36,483 nt of DNA from Clostridiales bacterium (GCA_029100885.1 JAQXPY010000176.1:1-36483), one strand, 5' to 3'. Positions 7,320 to 15,972 are shown, numbered from the stretch's first letter. Translations and numbers: made by a program. Notes: a model not told the origin generated them from the letters alone.

Positions 7320-8659
7320 GGGTAACAATAGAGCCGTCTCAGCCGGGCGGCAGTATCAAGGCAATAGCATCAAAATCACAGGCGCACAGAATGCTGATCT
7401 GCGCGGCGTTTGCTGACAGACCCACAGATATCGTTTGCAGGGAGCTCTCTCAGGATATTGAAGCCACAGCGGAATGCCTGAGGGCTATGGGCAGCGGCAT
7501 TTCCTATGACAAGGAAAAGGGTCTGTTCAGGGTCGTCCCTGTGAATTGTGAACCGGATCGTAAATCCGGCTCTGCCGGAGAAGGACTCCGGAACAGAACG
7601 CAGATTGATGTGGGAGAGAGCGGCTCCACTCTGAGGTTTCTGCTTCCGGTGGTATGTGCGCTGGCGATCGATACCCATATTGTGATGCACGGCAGGCTTC
7701 CCCAGAGACCGCTTTCGCCTCTGTGGGAAGAGCTGGAGAGGCACGGCGCGGTGCTTTCAAGAAATGCCGACGGCAGCGTGGATACATCGGGTGCATTGAA
7801 GGGGACGGAGTTTTCTGTTGCGGCGGATGTTTCGTCCCAGTTTATCAGCGGACTGCTTTTTGCCCTGCCGATAATGGCTCGTAAATACGATATAATAGAG
7901 GAAATGAGTATCAGACTCACCGGAAAGACAGAATCTGAAAATTATATTCTGATGACGATAGATGCTTTAAAGCGCTTCGGAGTAGATATAAGAAGGGAAG
8001 CAGACAGGCTGATCATGAGAGCGGGATCACGGTACAGCTCGCCCGGAACAGCCGAGGTCGAGGGCGACTGGTCCAACGGGGCCTTCTGGCTCTGTGCTGC
8101 GGCAATGAGCCGCAGGGAGCTCAATGTCAGCGGGCTGGATGCGGCCTCCTCCCAGGGAGACAGGGCGGTCACGGAGCTGATCAGGCAGATCATAGCGGCA
8201 GATAGTGAGAAAACAGTAATAGATGCCGGAAATGTTCCTGACCTTGTGCCTGTTCTGTCGGTGCTGGCAGCGTCTGTCAAAAAGGAAACGGTATTTATTC
8301 ATGCGGAACGTCTCCGGATAAAGGAGAGCGACAGGATCAAGAGCACTGTAGAGCTCATCAGGGGACTGGGAGGCGATGCCGGGGAGACGGAGGACGGTCT
8401 CAGGGTGAACGGAAGCGGAAGGCTGAAGGGCGGAACGGTCGACAGCTGCAACGATCACAGAATAGCAATGAGCGCTGCTGTGGCGTCGATCATCTGTGAG
8501 GAGGCTGTTACAGTCACTAATGCTCAGGCGGTCAGAAAATCCTATCCGGTTTTCTGGAAGGATCTTGAGAGCCTCGGAGTACGGGTCGATATATCTGATC
8601 CGTCGGTACAGGAGGAACCCGGAGCACGAGCTGTTGCATCTGTTACGGCGGCTAAGTGA
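7316..8659 (+). CDS. aroA: 3-phosphoshikimate 1-carboxyvinyltransferase (EPSP synthase)
   Basis: AroA transfers the enolpyruvyl group of PEP to shikimate-3-phosphate. The 447 residues form the usual two-domain inside-out barrel. Visible motifs are SKSQAHRML near the N-terminus (substrate-binding Lys and Arg), GESGSTLRFLLPV (about 100-112), the LPQRPL loop (about 128-133), DVSSQFISG (about 170-178), RIKESDRI (about 329-336) with the PEP-binding residues, and NDHRIAMSAA (about 380-389). The motif region reads GESGSTLRF, where many enzymes have a GNAGT-type loop, which suggests a class II-like enzyme. It starts 4 bp inside the end of aroB and is followed by a 45-bp gap before aroC. Confidence 0.96.
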   Translation: MRVTIEPSQPGGSIKAIASKSQAHRMLICAAFADRPTDIVCRELSQDIEATAECLRAMGSGISYDKEKGLFRVVPVNCEPDRKSGSAGEGLRNRTQIDVGESGSTLRFLLPVVCALAIDTHIVMHGRLPQRPLSPLWEELERHGAVLSRNADGSVDTSGALKGTEFSVAADVSSQFISGLLFALPIMARKYDIIEEMSIRLTGKTESENYILMTIDALKRFGVDIRREADRLIMRAGSRYSSPGTAEVEGDWSNGAFWLCAAAMSRRELNVSGLDAASSQGDRAVTELIRQIIAADSEKTVIDAGNVPDLVPVLSVLAASVKKETVFIHAERLRIKESDRIKSTVELIRGLGGDAGETEDGLRVNGSGRLKGGTVDSCNDHRIAMSAAVASIICEEAVTVTNAQAVRKSYPVFWKDLESLGVRVDISDPSVQEEPGARAVASVTAAK

Positions 8660-8704
8660 TATTTTGGAATAAACAGAAAAAAATACAGGGAGGAAACAGG
8701 CCGT

Positions 8705-9718
8705 ATGGCAAACTCCGTAGGAAATATATATAAATTTACTGTCTGGGGACAGTCGCATGCTCCGCAGATCGGAGTAACGATAGAGGGGCTTCCGGCAGGA
8801 ACCTACATAGATCAGGAAAGGCTGCAGAGCTTTCTGGACAGAAGAAGACCGGGGCAGAACAAGTATTCTACAACGAGAAAGGAATCTGATACGGCGGTGT
8901 TTGCTGCCGGACTGAACGATGCCTCAGTGACGGTGGGAGCGCCTGTCACGGCGTATATCGTCAATTCAAATACAAGATCCTCGGATTACGAGGAGCTGAA
9001 ATATGTACCGCGTCCCGGTCATGCGGATTATCCTGCAATGGCAAGATTCGGTGAAGCCAGAGATTTTGCAGGAGGAGGACAGTTTTCGGGAAGACTTACC
9101 GCTCCGATATGTATAGCCGGGGGGATCGCGCTCCAGATTCTGGAAAAGAGAGGGATCACCGTTACGGCAAGGCCTGTAATGATAGGCGGAGAGACCGAAG
9201 AGAAAAAAATGCTTGAAGCGATAGAGAAGGCCAGATCCGAATGCGATTCCGTAGGCGGGATAGTTGAGTGCGTGATAGAGGGAATGCCTGCCGGGGTGGG
9301 AGAGCCGATGTTTGACGGCATAGAAAACCGTATTGCCCAGCTTGTATTCGGGATCCCTGCCGTAAAGGGCATAGAATTCGGAAACGGTTTTAGATGCGCG
9401 GCATTGCGCGGAAGCGAAAATAATGACCCGTTCGTGATTTCCGACGGAAGAGTGAGCACTCTTTCCAATAATCACGGGGGCATTCTCGGAGGAATGACCT
9501 CTTCAATGCCGATAGTATTCAGAGCGGCCTTTAAGCCGACGCCGTCCATTGCCTCAGAGCAGCGGAGCGTGAACATAAAAACAGGAGAAAACGTGAGTCT
9601 GAGGATAAGAGGACGACATGATCCATGCATAGTGCTGAGAGCCGTTCCCGTGGTGGAGGCAGCCGCAGCCGCGGCATTGCTGGATGAGCTGTATATGTGC
9701 GGGAACTGCAGACTCTGA
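8705..9718 (+). CDS. aroC: Chorismate synthase
   Basis: AroC performs the anti-1,4 elimination of phosphate from EPSP to give chorismate and needs reduced FMN as cofactor. The protein is 337 residues, slightly shorter than the common 350-390. Motifs seen are WGQSHAPQIG with the first catalytic His near residue 17, YVPRPGHADYP with the second conserved His (about 100-110), FAGGGQFSGRLTA (about 120-132) and SNNHGGILGGMTSSMPI (about 253-269), which contacts flavin and substrate. RGRHDPC follows near 300. A GGAGG lies upstream of the ATG. A flavin reductase-like gene sits at the distal end of the same operon and could supply reduced FMN. Confidence 0.96.
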   Translation: MANSVGNIYKFTVWGQSHAPQIGVTIEGLPAGTYIDQERLQSFLDRRRPGQNKYSTTRKESDTAVFAAGLNDASVTVGAPVTAYIVNSNTRSSDYEELKYVPRPGHADYPAMARFGEARDFAGGGQFSGRLTAPICIAGGIALQILEKRGITVTARPVMIGGETEEKKMLEAIEKARSECDSVGGIVECVIEGMPAGVGEPMFDGIENRIAQLVFGIPAVKGIEFGNGFRCAALRGSENNDPFVISDGRVSTLSNNHGGILGGMTSSMPIVFRAAFKPTPSIASEQRSVNIKTGENVSLRIRGRHDPCIVLRAVPVVEAAAAAALLDELYMCGNCRL

Positions 9719-9736
9719 AAATGAGGAATAAACAAA

Positions 9737-10885
9737 ATGGAACTTGATGAACTTAGAATAAAGATAGATGAGATAGACAAAAGACTTGTGGAGGATGTCA
9801 GGGAAAGAATGAAGGTATCGGCCGAGATAGGCAGATACAAGAGAGAACAGGGAATTCCCGTATTTGATCCTAAGCGTGAAAGAGAGGTGCTTCAGAAGAT
9901 CGTGGATCTGGCGGGAGACCCGGAGCTCAGCTCGTACTACAGAGTATTGTATTCCCTGCTGTTTGAGCTTAGCAGATCCTACCAGAACAGACTGATCAAT
10001 GATAATGATGAGGAACTCAGGGAGATCCAGCATGCCATTGAAAATACACCGAAAATGTTCCCAAAGACTGCGAGAGTCGCATGCCAGGGAGTGGAAGGGG
10101 CGTATTCGACGATAGCCTGCGAGAAGCTCTTCAAATCGCCTAATATCATGTATCTGGGAAATTTTGAGGGAGTGTTCAGCTCGGTGGAAAACGGGCTCTG
10201 TGATTACGGCATTCTCCCTATAGAGAACAGTACTGCGGGCTCGGTAAAAAAGGTATACGATCTGATGCTGTCACATAAGTTCCGTATAGTCCGCAGTACG
10301 AGGATCAAGGTCAATCACTGCCTTATTGCCAGGCAGGGAACGGAAATAAAGCATATCAGAGAGATTTTTTCTCATGAACAGGCCATCAACCAGTGCAGAG
10401 AATTTCTTAAGGAGCTGGGCTCGAATGTGAAGATAACAGAGGTGGAAAATACTGCTGTTGCGGCATCCATGGTGGCGCAGTCCGGAAGAGACGATGTGGC
10501 TGCGATATCCTCATACAGATGTGCCGAGCTCTACGGACTCAAATGTCTTGAAGCAAATATTCAGGATAACGGCAACAATCATACAAGGTTCATCTGCATT
10601 TCCAAAAACACCGAGGTCTATCCGGGAGCGAACAAGACCTCGATCATGATGGTGCTCAATCACAGACCGGGAGCTCTGTACAAGATGCTGGCGAGATTCT
10701 ATGCTCTCGATATAAACGTTGTCAAGCTGGAGAGCCGTCCGATGCCGGACAGAGACTTTGAGTTCATGTTCTATTTCGATATAGAGACCTCGGTTTATTC
10801 CGAAGAGTTTGCGCAGCTGATAAAGGAGCTGAGTGACGGAGCCGAGGAGTTTTACTATCTCGGAAGCTATAACGAGGTGATCTGA
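9737..10885 (+). CDS. pheA: Bifunctional chorismate mutase / prephenate dehydratase (P-protein)
   Basis: PheA converts chorismate to prephenate and then to phenylpyruvate on the way to phenylalanine. The 382 residues contain three domains in order. An AroQ-type chorismate mutase lies at about 1-90 (LDELRIKIDEIDKRL, then AEIGRYKRE). Prephenate dehydratase spans about 105-285, with GVEGAYS, PIENSTAGSV and the NNHTRF catalytic segment. A C-terminal ACT domain spans about 295-380, with NHRPGALYKML and KLESRP, the paired GAL/ESRP motifs that bind phenylalanine for feedback inhibition in this family. Because tyrA here has no mutase domain, this protein probably supplies prephenate for both branches. 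It sits 18 bp after aroC and 2 bp before aroE-aroK. Confidence 0.95.
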   Translation: MELDELRIKIDEIDKRLVEDVRERMKVSAEIGRYKREQGIPVFDPKREREVLQKIVDLAGDPELSSYYRVLYSLLFELSRSYQNRLINDNDEELREIQHAIENTPKMFPKTARVACQGVEGAYSTIACEKLFKSPNIMYLGNFEGVFSSVENGLCDYGILPIENSTAGSVKKVYDLMLSHKFRIVRSTRIKVNHCLIARQGTEIKHIREIFSHEQAINQCREFLKELGSNVKITEVENTAVAASMVAQSGRDDVAAISSYRCAELYGLKCLEANIQDNGNNHTRFICISKNTEVYPGANKTSIMMVLNHRPGALYKMLARFYALDINVVKLESRPMPDRDFEFMFYFDIETSVYSEEFAQLIKELSDGAEEFYYLGSYNEVI

Positions 10886-10887
10886 GT

Positions 10888-12117
10888 ATGGAAGGAAGAT
10901 TCGGTCTGCTTGGTGAAAAGCTGGGACACAGCTATTCGCCTCGGATACATTCAGAGCTTGCGGGATATGAATACAGGCTGTATGAGGTCGAGAGGGACAA
11001 AGTAGCGGCATTTCTTGAGACAACGGAGCTGTCAGGCATGAATGTGACGATCCCGTATAAAAAGACGGTGATGGAGGCATGTGTATTTCTGTCCGATACG
11101 GCACGCAAGATGGGCTGCGTAAACACTCTTGTGAAAAGAGCCGATGGCTGGCACGGATACAATACGGACTACTTCGGCTTCTGCAGTCTGGTCAGTGTAA
11201 GCGGCATTGAACCAAGGGGAAAAAAGGTTCTGGTACTCGGAAGCGGAGGTGCTTCAAATACAGTGTGCAGAGCCCTGGAGGACCTCGGAGCCTCAGAGGT
11301 GATCGTAATTTCCAGAAGCGGTGAGAATAATTATGACAATATAGACAGACACCGGGATGCCGGGATGATCGTGAACACCACACCCGTCGGAATGTATCCG
11401 TCAAACGGAAAAAGTCCTGTGGAGCTGAAGGCGTTTCCGATGCTGGAGGGTGTCCTTGATGTGATCTACAATCCGGCAAGGACGGCACTGCTGCTCGAGG
11501 CGGAGGAGCTTGGAATAAAGAATGCCGGGGGTCTGTATATGCTGACAGCCCAGGCAAAGAAAAGCTCGGAGCTGTTTACGGGAAAAGCTATAAATGATGA
11601 TGTGATCGCTGAAATAACGGACAGGCTGGACAAAGAAAGTGAAAATATCGTTCTTATCGGCATGCCGGGCTCCGGAAAGAGCAGTATCGGCAGAGAGACG
11701 GCAAAGCTTCTTGGAAGACCCTTTGCCGATGCCGATGAGGAAATAGTAAAGGCTGCCGGAAAGCCGATTCCGGAGATATTTGAAGAAGGCGGAGAAGAAA
11801 GCTTCAGGAGAATCGAGACAGAGGTCCTGAAGGAACTGGGAAAGCGCTCCGGAACCGTGATAGCGACCGGAGGCGGCTGTGTTACCAGAAGGGAAAACTA
11901 TCCTCTGCTTCACCAGAACGGAAGGATATTCTGGATAAGGAGAGCACTGGACAGACTGCCTGTTGACGGACGTCCTGTATCCATGAGCAACTCTCTTGAG
12001 AAGCTGTATGAACAGAGAAAAGCCGCATATGAATCATTTTCCGACTATGTCGTTGAAAATGACAGTCATGTGCGGGCAGCAGCAAAAAAAATAGTCAGAA
12101 TACTGGAGGACGACTGA
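10888..12117 (+). CDS. aroE-aroK: Shikimate dehydrogenase - shikimate kinase fusion
   Basis: One 409-residue chain carries two consecutive pathway activities. The AroE half (about 1-245) has LGHSYSPRIHS at 12-22 for shikimate binding, NVTIPYKK at 52-59 with the catalytic Lys58, NTD with Asp94, the NADP site VLGSGGASN at 116-124 and NTTPVGM at 163-169. The AroK half (about 252-409) has the P-loop GMPGSGKS at 258-265, DAD at 281-283, FRRIE at 306-310, ATGGG at 326-330 and the lid region around DGRPVS. All expected residues of both enzymes are present. The stop codon overlaps the next start by one base. No linker domain is evident, so this is a direct head-to-tail fusion that may channel shikimate. 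Confidence 0.95.
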   Translation: MEGRFGLLGEKLGHSYSPRIHSELAGYEYRLYEVERDKVAAFLETTELSGMNVTIPYKKTVMEACVFLSDTARKMGCVNTLVKRADGWHGYNTDYFGFCSLVSVSGIEPRGKKVLVLGSGGASNTVCRALEDLGASEVIVISRSGENNYDNIDRHRDAGMIVNTTPVGMYPSNGKSPVELKAFPMLEGVLDVIYNPARTALLLEAEELGIKNAGGLYMLTAQAKKSSELFTGKAINDDVIAEITDRLDKESENIVLIGMPGSGKSSIGRETAKLLGRPFADADEEIVKAAGKPIPEIFEEGGEESFRRIETEVLKELGKRSGTVIATGGGCVTRRENYPLLHQNGRIFWIRRALDRLPVDGRPVSMSNSLEKLYEQRKAAYESFSDYVVENDSHVRAAAKKIVRILEDD

Positions 12118-12692
12118 TGTCAAGGCAGACCTGGAAGCCGGGAAACATGATATACCCTGTGCCTGCAGTGCTGGTAAGCGTCGGGGACAGCAAGGGAAGG
12201 ACAAACATATTCACTGTGGCATGGACAGGGAATATCTGCACTAATCCGCCGATGGTGTATATCTCGGTCAGACCGGAGAGATATTCCTATGGGTTTATTG
12301 AGGACAGCGGAGAATTTGTGATCAACCTTACAACAAAGGAGCTGGCGTTTGCCGCGGATCTTTGCGGGGTGAGATCGGGACGGGACATCGATAAATGGAA
12401 GAAATGCAGGCTCACGCCTCTCAAGGCAGAAAAGCTTCAGTATGCTCCTCTTATTGCCGAAAGCCCTGTCTGCATCGAATGCCGTGTGAAGGACAGGCTG
12501 AAGCTTGGAAGTCACGACATGTTTATTGCGGAGGTTCTTTCTGTAAATGTTGACGATTCGGTCATGGATGAGACGGGAAGGGCGGATCTTGCGGCAGCCG
12601 GGCTTATCGCATACTCCCATGGAGAATATACTGCTTTAGGGGAAGTGCTTGGGAGCTTCGGATACTCAGTGAGGAAGAAGGGAAAACGCTGA
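12117..12692 (+). CDS. Flavin reductase-like FMN-binding split-barrel protein
   Basis: The 191 residues resemble the flavin reductase-like / flavoredoxin group, which bind FMN in a split beta-barrel and pass electrons from NAD(P)H or other donors. Typical features are YPVPAVLVSVGD near the start, NIFTVAWTGNICTNPPMVYISVRPERYS (about 30-57), EFVINLTT (about 65-72) and a DKWKKCRLTP segment near 97. There is no signal peptide or membrane segment. It overlaps the aroE-aroK stop by one base, so it is co-translated with the aromatic operon. That position suggests a job with chorismate synthase, which needs reduced FMN, but this is inference from context. The physiological donor and acceptor cannot be read from the sequence. 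Confidence 0.85.
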   Translation: MSRQTWKPGNMIYPVPAVLVSVGDSKGRTNIFTVAWTGNICTNPPMVYISVRPERYSYGFIEDSGEFVINLTTKELAFAADLCGVRSGRDIDKWKKCRLTPLKAEKLQYAPLIAESPVCIECRVKDRLKLGSHDMFIAEVLSVNVDDSVMDETGRADLAAAGLIAYSHGEYTALGEVLGSFGYSVRKKGKR

Positions 12693-12799
12693 TTACTGAA
12701 TTACCTGATGACGTTCCCGAAGGCTGTGTTTGCTGTCAGTACGGGGAACAGGTACTGAACAGCTGCCGCAGACAATAAAAAATGAAAGGATCTGACATA

Positions 12800-13036
12800 A
12801 TGTTTGACAATATATCAGCAATGATGAAAATACGAAGCGCATGGGCTAAGTTTGCCTCAAATCACCCGAAATTTGCGGCATTTCTGAATGAAGTCGGAAG
12901 AAGCGGGGCTCCGGAGGGTACTATACTTGAGATACATATGGAGTATCCGGACGGCAGAAGGATCAGCTCCAATATGCGCATAACCGCGTCTGATATCGAA
13001 CTGATCGAAGAACTGAAGCAGCTTGGGCGAAAATAA
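12800..13036 (+). CDS. Small protein of unknown function at the end of the aromatic operon
   Basis: I do not recognise a family. The start chosen is the ATG at 12800 (MFDNISAMMKIRS), because AAAGGA at 12785-12790 sits at ideal distance; an ATG at 12782 would have no ribosome-binding site. The 78-residue protein is soluble, with an amphipathic N-terminal helix (about 1-35), a short beta-like stretch (EGTILEIHMEYPDGRRIS, with a charged turn) and a C-terminal helix ending LIEELKQLGRK. No Cys pairs, membrane segment or signal peptide are present. It follows the flavin reductase gene by about 107 bp that contain a GTTCCC/GGGAAC inverted repeat (12713-12749), so it may be a semi-independent member of the operon. 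Small proteins of this general shape are common in clostridia and mostly uncharacterised. Confidence 0.65.
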   Translation: MFDNISAMMKIRSAWAKFASNHPKFAAFLNEVGRSGAPEGTILEIHMEYPDGRRISSNMRITASDIELIEELKQLGRK

Positions 13037-13075
13037 GCTGAAGCTGTGACTGTGAGCACGGAGTTTTATGATATG

Positions 13076-13096
13076 ACATAGAATCTATGTTATAAT
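13076..13096 (+). promoter_or_regulatory. Palindromic operator candidate joined to an extended -10 promoter
   Basis: ACATAGA-A-TCTATGT (13076-13090) is a perfect palindrome with 7-bp arms and a 1-bp centre. It runs directly into TATAAT at 13091-13096, preceded by TGT, an extended -10. A regulator bound here would cover the promoter. It would drive the kinase-pdxA2 pair with a leader of about 185 nt that holds two further hairpins (13204-13223 and 13249-13265). Confidence 0.5.
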
Positions 13097-13288
13097 TTTC
13101 ACAAAATTTTCCGCAAATTTTATCGAGTTTTTGTCATTTTTTCAGTTTATACTTTATATAATCTTCAAGAAATGGTAAAATATGTGTAATAATCTATCAA
13201 AACTCCTGTAAGAGCTATCAGGAATCCGAGACAGATTTATATTATTACATCCGGCGATGCCGGATATGTTTGTGTGAGGGTTGTGAAA

Positions 13289-14509
13289 ATGATAAAGATT
13301 CTGATTATAGCGGACGATTTTACCGGTGCACTTGATACCGGAGTAAAGTTTGCTGAGGCAGGTGCGAAAACCAAGGTAATGACGAAATGGGATGAGAGCT
13401 TTGTGAATGATCCATCCGAGGTTCTGGTTTTATGCGTTCCTACCCGACACGACAATCCTCTTGATGCATACAGGAGAGTCCGCAAGGTCGTTGAAATCGC
13501 AGACGGCAAGGTGGGCTGCATTTTCAAGAAGACAGATTCGGCTTTGAGAGGCAATATCGGTGCAGAGCTTACTGCGGTTGTCGAGGGTTCAAAGGCCAAC
13601 AATCTTTATTTCATACCGGCGCTTCCTTCGATGAACAGATTCACACAGGGCGGCGTTCATTATATCGACGGAGTCGTTGTAAGAGACAGTGTATTCGGAC
13701 GCGATCCTTTCGAGCCGGTAACAGAGAGCTATATCCCTGAGCTTATGCGTAAGCAGTGCTCCACCAGGATCAAGTCGATCTGGGCAGAGGATGCCATAAG
13801 AGAAACTCCGCATTGTGATAAAAATGCGATCCTGGTATATGACTGTGAATCTGCGGCAGATATGGAAGCAGAGGTGGCTACGCTGTGCAGAGACGGAGTG
13901 CCTCCGCTTCTGGCGGGCTGCTCGGGTCTGGCACAGGTGCTCTCATCATATCTCGGTCTCGAAAAGAATATCGAAGCGCCTAAGAAGGCTGGCACTCTTG
14001 TGGTAGTCTGCGGCAGCGTTAATCCGATATCCTCCAAGCAGATGAAATACGCTGAGGAAAACGGCTTCAGCCGTATCCACCTTACAGGAGCCCAGCTTCT
14101 GGATGATGAGACTAAGTTCGGACCTATGGCTCAGGGTCTTGTTATGATAAGCGAAGCAGGAAACGGTCTTGTTATTGATACTCTTAACGCGAAAAAGGGT
14201 CTGCTGGAGGATATGAGTGACGAGGAGAGAGAGGAGCTCAGGTCAAGAATATCCGGAAGAGCGGGAATGCTTATCAGGGATATGTGCGATGCGGGACTGG
14301 ATTCGAGACTGATGATTGTCGGCGGTGATACGCTGCTGGCTTTTGCAAATGCCATAAACTGCAATGAGTATTATCCTATCTGCGAGGTGGAGCCGGGAGT
14401 AGTTCTGTTTACGGTAAGTTACAACGGAAAGGATTATGAGATCATATCCAAGTCAGGCGGCTTCGGTGATGAGGATCTGCTGGTGAAGATCGTTAACGGA
14501 GATGTATGA
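13289..14509 (+). CDS. Four-carbon acid sugar kinase family protein (DUF1537; DtnK/OtnK-like)
   Basis: Members phosphorylate D-threonate, D- or L-erythronate or 3-oxo-tetronates in sugar-acid catabolism. The 406-residue protein has the two-domain architecture. The N-terminal part opens IKILIIADDFTGALDTGVKFAEAG, whose ADDFTGA motif defines the family. It continues with KKTDSALRGNIGAEL (about 76-90) and PALPSMNRFTQGG (about 110-122). The C-terminal nucleotide-binding part has VVCGSVNPISSKQ and IVGGDTLLAFANA. The start at 13289 is preferred over an in-frame GTG at 13274 because GAGGG lies 8 bases upstream. A pdxA2-type gene follows 27 bp later, the pairing known from D-threonate and D-erythronate pathways. 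The exact acid substrate is not determinable. Confidence 0.9.
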   Translation: MIKILIIADDFTGALDTGVKFAEAGAKTKVMTKWDESFVNDPSEVLVLCVPTRHDNPLDAYRRVRKVVEIADGKVGCIFKKTDSALRGNIGAELTAVVEGSKANNLYFIPALPSMNRFTQGGVHYIDGVVVRDSVFGRDPFEPVTESYIPELMRKQCSTRIKSIWAEDAIRETPHCDKNAILVYDCESAADMEAEVATLCRDGVPPLLAGCSGLAQVLSSYLGLEKNIEAPKKAGTLVVVCGSVNPISSKQMKYAEENGFSRIHLTGAQLLDDETKFGPMAQGLVMISEAGNGLVIDTLNAKKGLLEDMSDEEREELRSRISGRAGMLIRDMCDAGLDSRLMIVGGDTLLAFANAINCNEYYPICEVEPGVVLFTVSYNGKDYEIISKSGGFGDEDLLVKIVNGDV

Positions 14510-14536
14510 GATTACACTTAGGAAGGGGTACATAAT

Positions 14537-15625
14537 ATGAGTACATTACCTATTTTAGGAATAACAATGGGAGATCCGTTCGGAAACGGACCTGAGATCT
14601 CTGTCAAGGCGCTGATGGATCCGGAGCTCAGCAAGCGCTGCCGTCCTCTTATCGTTGGTGATTATACCAGCATGGACTATGCGGCGAAGGTTGCGGCAAA
14701 GGTCTCCGGTCTTGACGTTAAGCTCAACCCGATCAAGTCGGTCTCCGAGGCGAAGTTTGAGTACGGAACCATCGATGTCCTCGATATGGGGATCGTTCCT
14801 GCGGAAAGTATTCCTAACACACTGGATCTTGATGCTCCTAAGCCTTTCAAGATCGGTGCCAGCAAGCTCGGCGGCGAGGCAGCCTTCAACTATGTCAGGA
14901 AGGTGATCGAGCTGGCTATGGCAGGTGAGATCGATGCTACAGTTACAAATGCGCTGAGCAAGGAAGCCATCAACATGGCAGACCACCATTTCTCCGGACA
15001 TACAGAGATTTATGCTCATTATACAAATACCTCCAAGTATACGATGATGCTGGCTCACGAGAATCTCAGAGTCGTTCATGTATCGACACATGTTTCTCTC
15101 AGAGAGGCATGCGACAGAGTCAAGAAGGATAGAGTGCTCGAGTGCATCCGTATCGCAAACGAAGGCTGCAAGGCTCTCGGCATCAAGGAGCCAAAGGTAG
15201 GCGTTGCGGGACTCAATCCTCACTGCGGAGAGAACGGAATGTTCGGAACAGAGGAGATCGAGGAGATCCAGCCTGCTATCGATGCAGCACTGGCAGAGGG
15301 AATCAACATTCCTGAGAAGGCGCCTACTCCTCCTGACACGGTATTCTCCAAGGCGCTCGGCGGATGGTATGACATCGTCGTTGTTATGTACCATGATCAG
15401 GGACATATTCCGTTAAAGGTCAAGGGCTTTGTTTACAACCACGAGAAGAAGGCCTGGGATGCGGTTGCGGGAATCAATGTTACTCTCGGACTTCCTATTA
15501 TCCGTGCCAGCGTAGACCACGGAACAGGCTTTGGACATGCCGGAGACGGACATGCCAACGAGCTCAGCCTTACCAATGCCATTGATTATGCGATTCTTCT
15601 TGCAAACGCAAAGAAGGAAGGCTGA
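14537..15625 (+). CDS. pdxA2: PdxA-family 4-phospho-threonate/erythronate dehydrogenase (PdxA2-like)
   Basis: PdxA-family enzymes oxidise and decarboxylate 4-phosphohydroxy-threonine (vitamin B6 synthesis) or, in the PdxA2 branch, 4-phospho-D-threonate or erythronate to dihydroxyacetone phosphate. The 362 residues begin LPILGITMGDPFGNGPEI, the family signature. SGHTEIYAHYT (about 152-162) and VVHVSTHVSLREA supply a metal-site His region, GLNPHCGENGMFGTEE (about 224-239) is the phosphate/metal loop, and YHDQGHIPLKV plus DHGTGFGHAG complete the active site. Coupling to the DUF1537 kinase, rather than to B6 genes, favours the catabolic role. Codons ending in C or G for Ile, Asn and Phe are more frequent than in the aro operon, suggesting high expression. 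A strong terminator follows. Confidence 0.88.
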   Translation: MSTLPILGITMGDPFGNGPEISVKALMDPELSKRCRPLIVGDYTSMDYAAKVAAKVSGLDVKLNPIKSVSEAKFEYGTIDVLDMGIVPAESIPNTLDLDAPKPFKIGASKLGGEAAFNYVRKVIELAMAGEIDATVTNALSKEAINMADHHFSGHTEIYAHYTNTSKYTMMLAHENLRVVHVSTHVSLREACDRVKKDRVLECIRIANEGCKALGIKEPKVGVAGLNPHCGENGMFGTEEIEEIQPAIDAALAEGINIPEKAPTPPDTVFSKALGGWYDIVVVMYHDQGHIPLKVKGFVYNHEKKAWDAVAGINVTLGLPIIRASVDHGTGFGHAGDGHANELSLTNAIDYAILLANAKKEG

Positions 15626-15650
15626 CAAACAGATAAAGCTTAGAATTAAA

Positions 15651-15691
15651 GCCGGTGGAGCAGCAGTTCGATGCTTCACCGGCTGCTTTTT
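15651..15691 (+). terminator. Rho-independent terminator after the kinase-pdxA2 operon
   Basis: GCCGGTGGAGCA (15651-15662) pairs with TGCTTCACCGGC (15672-15683) with one G-U pair and a 9-nt loop, followed by TGC and five T residues. The 15692-15960 stretch after it holds no convincing gene. Confidence 0.9.
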
Positions 15692-15972
15692 CATTATCGG
15701 AAAGCGTTTTGTTATCGCAGCATGGAATAATGGGTAAGTCTGCCTGTGTTTTATGGGGACATATCCCTGCGGCAGAGTATATAAAGGTGATCGTTGGTTT
15801 AATCTTCCTTCTTTACATTTCCAGTGCTTTTGAAAAAAGATATGTGACTATTCAGGAACATAGAGCGTGCTTTTATGAGTTGCAAGCAACATTTAGATGG
15901 GATTCTTAGTTTTGGAAAATGAGCTGAATGCGCAACAACCGTGAAACAGGAGCAAAAGCACATAAAATATAC

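Noticed and set aside
12713-12749. GTTCCC/GGGAAC inverted repeat, with GGTACTGAACAGCTGC nearby resembling a MITE end
   Set aside because: No T-run for a terminator, and the match to the MITE end is only 13 of 16 with no partner end or target duplication.
14555-15406. 283-codon minus-strand open frame opposite pdxA2
   Set aside because: It is fully antisense to a gene with clear family motifs and strong codon bias; such long mirror frames are common opposite highly biased genes.
15655-15909. 84-codon open frame after pdxA2
   Set aside because: It runs through the terminator hairpin and lacks a ribosome-binding site or any family resemblance.
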